Of a DNA stretch of 5,608 nt, positions 1-4,786 are shown piece by piece. Every line of letters starts with the position of its first letter. The stretch's first letter is position 1. Source of the stretch: Candidatus Micrarchaeaceae archaeon (lineage in GTDB: Archaea > Micrarchaeota > Micrarchaeia > Micrarchaeales > CABMGC01); NCBI GenBank assembly GCA_027310795.1, contig DAIDAD010000039.1:1-5608 (forward strand). Direction: 5' to 3'. The translations under genes and the position numbers were made by a program. The notes under the pieces are model-generated. The model was not told the origin of the DNA. It was given only the letters and a program-made list of their open reading frames with translations, and made no database searches.

Positions 1-40
1 AAGTTATGTTGTCCCAAGGTACGCTTTACTTAAGACTTTT

Positions 41-538
41 ATGAAGATTAGGGTTGGCTCCGCTGTCAAAGAAAGCAAAGGTGCTGTTTATTTTGGCAGG
101 GAGAAGTTGGGCAGGGTTTTGGTTTTTAAGTCAGGCTCTAAAGTAGAAGTAGGCCTTAATCATGATATAAAATACACAGGAGGTTATTCCAAGGATGGAA
201 ATACTGTTTTTCTTGACAGGCGCTTTCCAAAATCGCATGTTTTCGGGAAAGTAAGGATAAGTTTTGTTGCTTCGATTGCAAAACACCATGAAATAGTGGA
301 GAAATGGATGATTGACGATGGTTTTTCATATGAGCATTCGCACAGGATAGCAACAGGCGTGGAACGGGCATATGTCGAGAGCATGGGGGTTGATTGGAAA
401 TCGTATGACAGGCTGTGTAAAAAGGAGGTGAAGAGGATACTCTGCATGCCCCTGCATAAAAGCCCAAGATCATTGGACCTTGCGCCTTACCATGATAATA
501 AAGAGGCCTTGTCTGAGATAAGAAAAACCTATTCCTGA
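41..538 (+). CDS. Small protein of unknown function with an HExxE-type putative metal-binding motif
   Basis: 165 residues from an ATG; I do not recognise a named family. Seen: a beta-rich, basic N-terminal half (about 1-75) with VFLDRRFP near 56-63, then a mainly helical half. That half holds HHEIVEK (H82, H83, E84, E87), SYEHSHRIATGVER (96-109, with H101 and E108), a GVDW motif at 116-119 and SLDLAPY at 144-150. The HExxE followed by HxxAxxxE pattern recalls zincin-like hypothetical proteins common in phages and proteobacteria, so a metal-dependent peptidase-like or structural zinc fold is possible. This is from memory and unproven. The reading frame stays open upstream to the window edge (at least 13 further codons). 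No clear ribosome-binding site or TATA box precedes the ATG, so the true start may lie further left. The stop overlaps the convergent hydrolase gene by 10 bases. Confidence 0.72.
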   Translation: MKIRVGSAVKESKGAVYFGREKLGRVLVFKSGSKVEVGLNHDIKYTGGYSKDGNTVFLDRRFPKSHVFGKVRISFVASIAKHHEIVEKWMIDDGFSYEHSHRIATGVERAYVESMGVDWKSYDRLCKKEVKRILCMPLHKSPRSLDLAPYHDNKEALSEIRKTYS

Positions 539-1095
539 GAAAGTATCTCTGTCAGGAGAACCGGAAGCTGGGTAACGTCGTCTCCATCGGTGAAATGCCC
601 CCTGTTCTCTTCCAATATAAGATTTGCGCCTAGTTTTTCAGCAAAATATTTTGCGTTGTCTGTCGATACAAGCGGGTCCGTGTCCGAATATATCACGGTG
701 AAGCCTTTTGCATGGGCCCTCGCCTTGTCCCAGTCTATCTGCGTCTCTACCCACTGCCTCGCCGTCTCTTTTGATTCCTCCTTTATTTTGGTAAGCTCCG
801 TCCATGGAGCAACAAGGATGACTTTTCCTACGGAAGTGCCGTCGGGGAGCTGCGCAAGGTATCTCACTATCGCCTGGCAGCCTACGCTGTGGCCTATTAA
901 ATATGTGTCCGTATCAGGGGCAGCGATAAGGCTGAGCAAGAAGCTCGTCCACTCCGTTATGGTAGGCGCGTCCGTGTTTGGCATGTCGGGAGAAACCGCG
1001 GCTATGCCGTTTGCCTCTAATTCTTCTTTGAGCCATGGGACCCAGTCGCTAGTGGAATCGCCGCCCCATCTGTGTATTATGTAGGCCCTTTTCAT
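529..1095 (-). CDS. RBBP9/YdeN-family alpha/beta serine hydrolase
   Basis: 188 residues, close to the usual length of the small RBBP9/YdeN alpha/beta-hydrolase family (Pfam Ser_hydrolase). The expected catalytic triad is visible: nucleophile S70 in GHSVG (68-72), acid D140 in SDTDPLV (137-143), and H167 in RGHF. The N-terminal strand followed by HRWGG (8-12) matches the family's HGWGG oxyanion loop with arginine in place of the first glycine. The DMPNTDAP stretch (37-44) is also typical. No signal peptide or membrane segment is seen, so it should be cytosolic. Family members hydrolyse small esters, but physiological substrates are mostly unknown, so none is assigned. It is the last gene of a three-gene operon, 4 bases after the ferredoxin gene and with a good Shine-Dalgarno sequence. 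Its 3' end overlaps the convergent gene at 41-538. Confidence 0.9.
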   Translation of the reverse strand: MKRAYIIHRWGGDSTSDWVPWLKEELEANGIAAVSPDMPNTDAPTITEWTSFLLSLIAAPDTDTYLIGHSVGCQAIVRYLAQLPDGTSVGKVILVAPWTELTKIKEESKETARQWVETQIDWDKARAHAKGFTVIYSDTDPLVSTDNAKYFAEKLGANLILEENRGHFTDGDDVTQLPVLLTEILSQE

Positions 1096-1099
1096 CGTT

Positions 1100-1106
1100 T
1101 CACCCC
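1100..1106 (-). promoter_or_regulatory. Ribosome-binding site of the hydrolase gene
   Basis: The leftward strand reads GGGGTGA, four bases before the ATG at 1095. This matches the GGTGA core of the archaeal Shine-Dalgarno sequence and fixes the hydrolase start. The final TGA of the motif is the stop codon of the ferredoxin gene, which suggests translational coupling. Confidence 0.7.
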
Positions 1107-1543
1107 ATGTCCTCTTCGTTCTCCCATGTCTGCGTTACTGATTTTCTGCGCCTTGGCCTGTATATGTATTCGTGCCCCCAGGGATCCTTCATCTTGAGTT
1201 TGTAAGGCCTTGCCTTAGTGTATTTTGAAAGCGCAAATTCGTCCTTCGTAGGCTCTATGTCAAGCATAGGACCCTGCTTCGGCTGGTATTTGGGCTCTTT
1301 AGGAACCTTGACTATGGTTATGCATGAGACCGGGCATTCCGTAGGGCAGATCATGCAGCCGGTGCATTTTGACACCTGTATCGGGTATTCTGTCATGTAT
1401 TCCGTTTCCATATCGTCCTTGTTTGTGCTTTCGACCCGAGCGTGCCTCGGCCTTGTAAAGTCAAGCGCGTTTACTGGGCAGGAATCTCCGCAAATGCCGC
1501 ATTGTATGCAGGTGTTGTCGTCAAATGTGAATTTGAAAGACAT
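1100..1543 (-). CDS. Dicluster 2[4Fe-4S] ferredoxin-type protein with a basic C-terminal extension
   Basis: 147 residues. Two complete CxxCxxCxxxCP motifs are visible: C12, C15, C18, C22 followed by P23, and C60, C63, C66, C70 followed by P71. Each should help bind one [4Fe-4S] cluster, so the protein is an electron carrier or the iron-sulfur subunit of a complex. The motifs are separated by about 37 residues, longer than in minimal clostridial ferredoxins and reminiscent of NuoI-type or oxidoreductase beta-subunit ferredoxins. An extra cysteine, C74, follows the second motif. A tail of about 70 residues beyond the clusters is proline- and lysine-rich, with a basic RPRRRK patch at 129-134 that could dock to the membrane partner or to nucleic acid. 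No signal peptide is seen, so it is cytosolic. It lies 4 bases downstream of the membrane-protein gene and 4 bases upstream of the hydrolase gene, so it is an operon member. Partner and redox pathway are not shown by the sequence. Confidence 0.9.
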   Translation of the reverse strand: MSFKFTFDDNTCIQCGICGDSCPVNALDFTRPRHARVESTNKDDMETEYMTEYPIQVSKCTGCMICPTECPVSCITIVKVPKEPKYQPKQGPMLDIEPTKDEFALSKYTKARPYKLKMKDPWGHEYIYRPRRRKSVTQTWENEEDMG

Positions 1544-1546
1544 CCT

Positions 1547-1552
1547 ATCACT
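1547..1552 (-). promoter_or_regulatory. Ribosome-binding site of the ferredoxin gene
   Basis: The leftward strand reads AGTGAT, three bases before the ATG at 1543. This is one mismatch from the GGTGAT core. It contains the TGA stop codon of the upstream membrane-protein gene, the same arrangement as at the next junction. Confidence 0.5.
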
Positions 1553-2261
1553 TCTTCTGCTCCAGCGGCGCTTCAGTTTCCTTTACAACAGGGTTTGCCT
1601 TGGGCTCTATCCTTCTGTTGAATATGCCGCCTTCAAACGAGTAGATTATTGCAACTAGTCCGCAGATTCCAAGTATTATTATCGATACGTAGAAAGAGTA
1701 TATTGAAAGTGCTGGATTGTTGACTGAATTGAAGTATTGGTAGGAAAAGCCCCATATGTTGCTGGTGCTTGCAGAAACTGTAGGTGGCAGTTTGGCGAGC
1801 TGCACAGCGCTCTCTGTTACAAGTATGACGCCTGTCAGGTAGAGTAATGAGCCTATTATTACAAGGATTGAGACTATGCTGTTATAGAAAGCGTTATCTT
1901 CGGTGTCGACAACCAGCATGAGCACAAGGGCTATTGCAAACAGGTCTATTGCGAGCGGCGCGAAAGGCACAGCTATCGGGAAGTCCTGATATATGCCTGG
2001 CCAGAGGAGCATGACGCCTAGGAACACTACAAGGAATATGCTTGCATCCCTGAGCAAGACGTACAGCAGCCACCATATATCTGCGGCAAGCCTCAGCGTA
2101 AACTTCCTAAGTATCCTTATGAAGTACTTTCTTGCTATCTGCACTGACAGCGCCAGCACAGTGAGCATCGTCAATAGCACCACTATTGTGTTTTCAGTGT
2201 ACGTAGCGCCAGCAGTCACATAGTTGCTGACCACAGCCGCTTGTAGAAGGAGGTCTATCAA
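1548..2261 (-). CDS. Polytopic membrane protein, probable partner of the adjacent ferredoxin
   Basis: 237 residues from a TTG codon; I do not recognise the family. About five hydrophobic segments are visible, near 25-43, 73-90, 98-118, 127-148 and 186-209. A positively charged loop lies at 44-58 (RK, RILRK, LR) and an amphipathic stretch with two tryptophans at 60-71. The C-terminal tail of about 25 residues is hydrophilic and presumably cytosolic. By the positive-inside rule the basic 44-58 loop is also cytosolic. There is no histidine and only one cysteine (C200), which argues against a bis-histidine haem or iron-sulfur subunit. It is the first gene of a tight operon with the ferredoxin and hydrolase (4-base gaps), so a membrane anchor for the ferredoxin is a reasonable inference. 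The start is uncertain: an in-frame TAA sits immediately before the TTG, and GTG codons at residues 10 and 15 are alternatives. Confidence 0.8.
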   Translation of the reverse strand: MIDLLLQAAVVSNYVTAGATYTENTIVVLLTMLTVLALSVQIARKYFIRILRKFTLRLAADIWWLLYVLLRDASIFLVVFLGVMLLWPGIYQDFPIAVPFAPLAIDLFAIALVLMLVVDTEDNAFYNSIVSILVIIGSLLYLTGVILVTESAVQLAKLPPTVSASTSNIWGFSYQYFNSVNNPALSIYSFYVSIIILGICGLVAIIYSFEGGIFNRRIEPKANPVVKETEAPLEQKK

Positions 2262-2270
2262 TTAATTACC

Positions 2271-2283
2271 AATAATGATTATT
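2271..2283. repeat. Perfect short palindrome AATAAT-G-ATTATT, operator-like
   Basis: Six-base arms around a single central base, between the candidate promoter and the start of the membrane-protein gene. Lrp/AsnC-type regulators often bind short AT-rich palindromes, and such a regulator is encoded immediately upstream. It includes AATGAT, which recurs in inverted orientation twice at 2303-2315. Chance occurrence in AT-rich DNA is a real possibility. Confidence 0.4.
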
Positions 2284-2292
2284 TGTTAAGGC

Positions 2293-2303
2293 TTTTATTA
2301 TTA
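2293..2303 (-). promoter_or_regulatory. Candidate TATA-type promoter of the membrane protein-ferredoxin-hydrolase operon
   Basis: Within the AT-rich gap the leftward strand reads AATAATAAAA. A start about 26 bases downstream would fall near 2270, giving a leader of some 9 bases before the TTG. A weaker alternative, ATTATACAAA, lies near 2324-2333. The gap is so AT-rich that the box cannot be fixed with certainty, and read-through from the regulator gene is also possible. Confidence 0.35.
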
Positions 2304-2314
2304 TCATTTATCAT
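2301..2314. repeat. Tandem duplication of TTATCAT
   Basis: Two perfect, adjacent 7-base copies (2301-2307 and 2308-2314) in the gap before the membrane-protein operon, overlapping or just upstream of the candidate TATA box. With the palindrome at 2271-2283 they give three ATCATT/AATGAT elements within 45 bases. Confidence 0.5.
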
Positions 2315-2358
2315 TGGCTTGTTTTGTATAATGGATGCAAAAGGAGTTGTAGCGATGG

Positions 2359-3378
2359 TCAATCCCATTTCAGCAGTTTGTACTCCTTTGCATCATCCAC
2401 GCTGCGTATGGGAAGCCTGCCGAGTATGACTTTGGTTATCTGTGCATGGTCGATCTTCAGGCCCTGGTTCTTGAATGCTTCCTTGTGGTATTTTATGTTG
2501 TGCTCGTATGCCGCTTCTTCCGAGTCATATGCGCTTAGCGTGAAGAAGTCCCTGCTGCCGATGAGTGCAGAGCATATGAGGAACCTGCTTATGAGCGGGT
2601 TCTTGTCATCGTACATGAATGCCTTCCTTGCATTGGCCGAGCTGCTCTCGTACCCTTTTGAAGGCGAGTATTTTGAGAAGAATGCTGTGAGCGAAACCCC
2701 TTTCGGCGGATCCAGCGTTATGGTGAATCTTTTTATATACCCTGTCTTCATCAGGTTTTCAAACGTGTACGCTATGGTGGAGGCGTTTGTATTCAGCTTT
2801 TTTGCCATTTCATTGAACTGCACCCTTCCGTTTTCATTCAGGAGCACGAGCATCTCCCTGTATCGGTCCTTGAAGTTAAGCTTACCTATCACCTCTTCCC
2901 TCACAGGATAGAAGCCCAGCTGGGAATGGACTATCTCCGAAGTGTTCCATGATACGCCGTATTCCGAAAGGAGTATCTGCATGTCTTTGTCCCAGTGCGC
3001 GTACTCTTTGCCTGCGAAGCTGTTTGCAGATATTATCAGGTCGAAATCCCCTTTTGCAAGCGCTGCAAACTGCGGAACGTGCGATTTCCTCAGGATAGAA
3101 AGAAGCTTGTCCTCATCTGGCTTTTTTGCGAACTTTACCATTATGATGTGGGGATTGGTAAGCCCTATGGCTTTTTCATCGAATTCTATAGTATAGCGGA
3201 GGTTCAGCTCCTTTTCGAGCCTTTCCATCTTTGTCTTGATTGTCCTTCTTGATACGCCAACATACTCCGACAGGTCTGAAATCGACATACGGCTGTCTGA
3301 TGAAAGGGCATTGAGTATCTTCCTTGCGATTATACTGTATTTCTCATTGAAGGCGCTCTTCACCTCGTATTCTGCCAT
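2359..3378 (-). CDS. Tandem Lrp/AsnC-type transcriptional regulator (two HTH plus two ligand-type domains)
   Basis: 339 residues from the ATG at 3378, about twice the usual Lrp/AsnC length. Seen in order: a first winged helix-turn-helix (about 16-61; recognition helix near 40-55, VGVSRRT), a first RAM/ligand-type domain (about 72-146, containing the family-like GDFDLII at 110-116), a second helix-turn-helix (about 170-218; NTNASTI near 196-202) and a second RAM-like domain (about 219-321, with SRDFFTL near 276-282 in the equivalent place). It should bind DNA in the cytosol and respond to a small ligand, perhaps an amino acid; the ligand is unknown. A TTG four codons upstream would also open the frame. 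I prefer the ATG because a TATA box lies 26 bases before it and no Shine-Dalgarno is present, implying a leaderless mRNA. It is divergent from the transporter gene and upstream of the ferredoxin operon, both possible targets. Confidence 0.88.
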   Translation of the reverse strand: MAEYEVKSAFNEKYSIIARKILNALSSDSRMSISDLSEYVGVSRRTIKTKMERLEKELNLRYTIEFDEKAIGLTNPHIIMVKFAKKPDEDKLLSILRKSHVPQFAALAKGDFDLIISANSFAGKEYAHWDKDMQILLSEYGVSWNTSEIVHSQLGFYPVREEVIGKLNFKDRYREMLVLLNENGRVQFNEMAKKLNTNASTIAYTFENLMKTGYIKRFTITLDPPKGVSLTAFFSKYSPSKGYESSSANARKAFMYDDKNPLISRFLICSALIGSRDFFTLSAYDSEEAAYEHNIKYHKEAFKNQGLKIDHAQITKVILGRLPIRSVDDAKEYKLLKWD

Positions 3379-3415
3379 GCTACATAACAAGCAGTTAAGA
3401 TTAATAAATGTAGCA
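3378..3415. repeat. Perfect 8-bp inverted repeat spanning the regulator promoter
   Basis: TGCTACAT at 3378-3385 and its exact reverse complement ATGTAGCA at 3408-3415, with a 22-base spacer. The arms begin 30 bases apart, about three helical turns, so both half-sites would lie on the same DNA face. One arm abuts the regulator's start codon and the other touches the upstream edge of its TATA box. This is the expected geometry for an autorepression operator; binding is inferred. Confidence 0.55.
3401..3408 (-). promoter_or_regulatory. TATA box of the regulator gene (leaderless promoter)
   Basis: The leftward strand reads TTTATTAA, centred about 26 bases before the ATG at 3378. That is the standard archaeal distance between TATA box and transcription start, so the mRNA probably begins at or next to the start codon. 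This supports the ATG over the upstream TTG at 3390. Confidence 0.6.
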
Positions 3416-3457
3416 AAAACACGAAATAAAGCCGTATTTTTTCATTATTATCCTATG

Positions 3458-3464
3458 TTTATAA
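3458..3464 (+). promoter_or_regulatory. TATA box of the transporter gene
   Basis: TTTATAA in an otherwise non-coding stretch. A start about 26 bases downstream would lie near 3485-3488, leaving a short leader of roughly 10 bases before the ATG at 3497. No convincing Shine-Dalgarno is seen in that leader. It is back-to-back with the regulator promoter. Confidence 0.6.
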
Positions 3465-3496
3465 CCTTTGAATTCGAGAGAAGAAGCGATGTGTGA

Positions 3497-4786
3497 ATGA
3501 AATCGATTAACATAGCATATGCATATCTTGCAGGCGCATTGCTACTTGGTGCGCTGATGCCTGTAATGCTGGGAATAGCAGCAGGGACAGTCAACATTTA
3601 TGCGTTCCTGTTCTTGACTTATTTGATAGCAATACCGCCGTCGATTGCGTTTCTTTTATTGTCAAAAAGGAAGAAGTTCTTTGTAAGCTACCTGAAGAAT
3701 GGCAGGGACTTCCTTACAATAGCACTGATTGGATTGCTTAATTACGCGTTCCTTGAATATGGTCTTCTGTACGCAGAAAAATATATCTCTGCGTCTCTTG
3801 CAACTGTAATTTACAGGACTTATCCGCTGCTCATGCTGCTCTTTCTTCCTTTCATATTAAGAGAAAGGATAAGCAGGCATCAGTTGGCTGCTTTGCTGAT
3901 TGCATTCGCAGGTCTGTACATAGCGGTAAGCTATGGGAGCAGCCAGTTCTTGGACGGATACGGCATTCTTCCCATAGCAGCCGTGGTGATAGTAGCGCTT
4001 GCAAACGCAGTTGCAACGGTCCTTGTAAAACGGTACACGTATGATATGCAGAGCTCTGTGCTTATATTCAACCTAGCTAATCTTCTGTTCTTCGGAGCAC
4101 TTTTCTTCATAGAGGGAGGAGCTTTCGGGGCATTCGGAACAGGCACGATAATTGCTGCGGTTTATGTCGGCCTGTTCTACAATGTAATTACAGGGTTCCT
4201 GTACTACAGGTCCTTGAGGGCGCTGAAGACTACGCTTGTGACCAACATATACTTCATCTCTCCGTTCCTTACATTCCTTGCTGCAGGGATTATACTCGGG
4301 GAGCCTGTTGAGGCGTATTACATCATAGTGGCGCTGATGGTTGCAGTCGGGATTATAATACAGAGATTTGATAAAAAAGGCGGGACATATGCGCAGCGCA
4401 AGAAGCCGTTGCTGGGAGGGTTTGCGATTTATGATGTTACGCCGGCATACTCAAACACTGAGAATGAGACGGTACATAATTATGTCAAAGGCAGCGGCAG
4501 GGCGCTTGCTGTTAAGGTGCCTGCCTTGCATGCCTCAAAGGTGGGCAAGTTCCTGCTTGACAACAGGGAAGAGGCTGCGCAATATGGCGCGATGATGTAT
4601 TCTGACGCAGATTACCAGTTTCATGGAGCAGGTGAGATGGAGCATGTGCGAAGTATAGTAGGAGCAGGGGATGGGGACTCTGTCATCATCTGCGCAGGAA
4701 AGCCTGAGCACGGCGAACTGTTTCTGGGCAGGACAGGACCTGAAATATACGGCTTTGGGAAGAGTGTGGATTTAGGAAGCGGCTAG
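3497..4786 (+). CDS. EamA/DMT-superfamily transporter with a C-terminal soluble domain
   Basis: 429 residues, against about 290-300 for a typical EamA transporter. Ten hydrophobic segments are visible, near 5-28, 33-56, 71-92, 97-120, 127-146, 155-178, 187-206, 212-236, 246-268 and 273-291. They form the usual two five-helix halves; the first has TVIYRTYPLLMLLFLPFILRE (103-123) and the second TNIYFISPFLTFLAAGIILGE (249-269), the paired family signatures ending in a conserved glutamate. A metabolite or drug/amino-acid exporter role is typical; the substrate cannot be read. After a basic linker (290-303, RFDKK, QRKK), residues about 304-429 form a polar extension that I do not recognise, probably cytosolic, with mixed alpha/beta character and no membrane segment. 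An in-frame TGA directly precedes the ATG, fixing the upstream limit. The gene is divergent from the Lrp-type regulator, a likely controller, and its stop overlaps the convergent gene. Confidence 0.9.
   Translation: MKSINIAYAYLAGALLLGALMPVMLGIAAGTVNIYAFLFLTYLIAIPPSIAFLLLSKRKKFFVSYLKNGRDFLTIALIGLLNYAFLEYGLLYAEKYISASLATVIYRTYPLLMLLFLPFILRERISRHQLAALLIAFAGLYIAVSYGSSQFLDGYGILPIAAVVIVALANAVATVLVKRYTYDMQSSVLIFNLANLLFFGALFFIEGGAFGAFGTGTIIAAVYVGLFYNVITGFLYYRSLRALKTTLVTNIYFISPFLTFLAAGIILGEPVEAYYIIVALMVAVGIIIQRFDKKGGTYAQRKKPLLGGFAIYDVTPAYSNTENETVHNYVKGSGRALAVKVPALHASKVGKFLLDNREEAAQYGAMMYSDADYQFHGAGEMEHVRSIVGAGDGDSVIICAGKPEHGELFLGRTGPEIYGFGKSVDLGSG

Noticed and set aside
1..40. Promoter for the left-edge gene (CTTTACTTAAG)
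   Set aside because: The box is a poor match and too close to the ATG for a start about 26 bases on; the reading frame is also open to the edge, so this stretch may be coding.
156..473. Leftward open frames opposite the left-edge gene
   Set aside because: They lack start signals and domains, whereas the rightward frame shows ordered motifs and ends neatly against the convergent gene.
590..1084. Long rightward open frame opposite the hydrolase gene
   Set aside because: The leftward frame has a full catalytic triad and a good ribosome-binding site; the rightward product is serine-rich with no recognisable domain, so it is a shadow.
1548..2261. Membrane protein as a cytochrome b-type subunit
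   Set aside because: It contains no histidine, so it cannot supply the usual axial haem ligands.
2324..2911. 195-codon rightward open frame opposite the regulator gene
   Set aside because: The opposite strand encodes clear Lrp-type HTH and ligand domains; the rightward product shows the phenylalanine/serine-rich composition of an antisense frame.
3379..3390. TTG at 3390 as the regulator start
   Set aside because: It adds only four residues, has no ribosome-binding site, and lies upstream of the position predicted by the TATA box at 3401-3408, which points to the ATG at 3378.
3378..3415. The inverted repeat as a transcription terminator or RNA hairpin
   Set aside because: The loop is 22 bases, no T-run follows, and it spans a promoter and start codon, so a DNA-level operator fits better.
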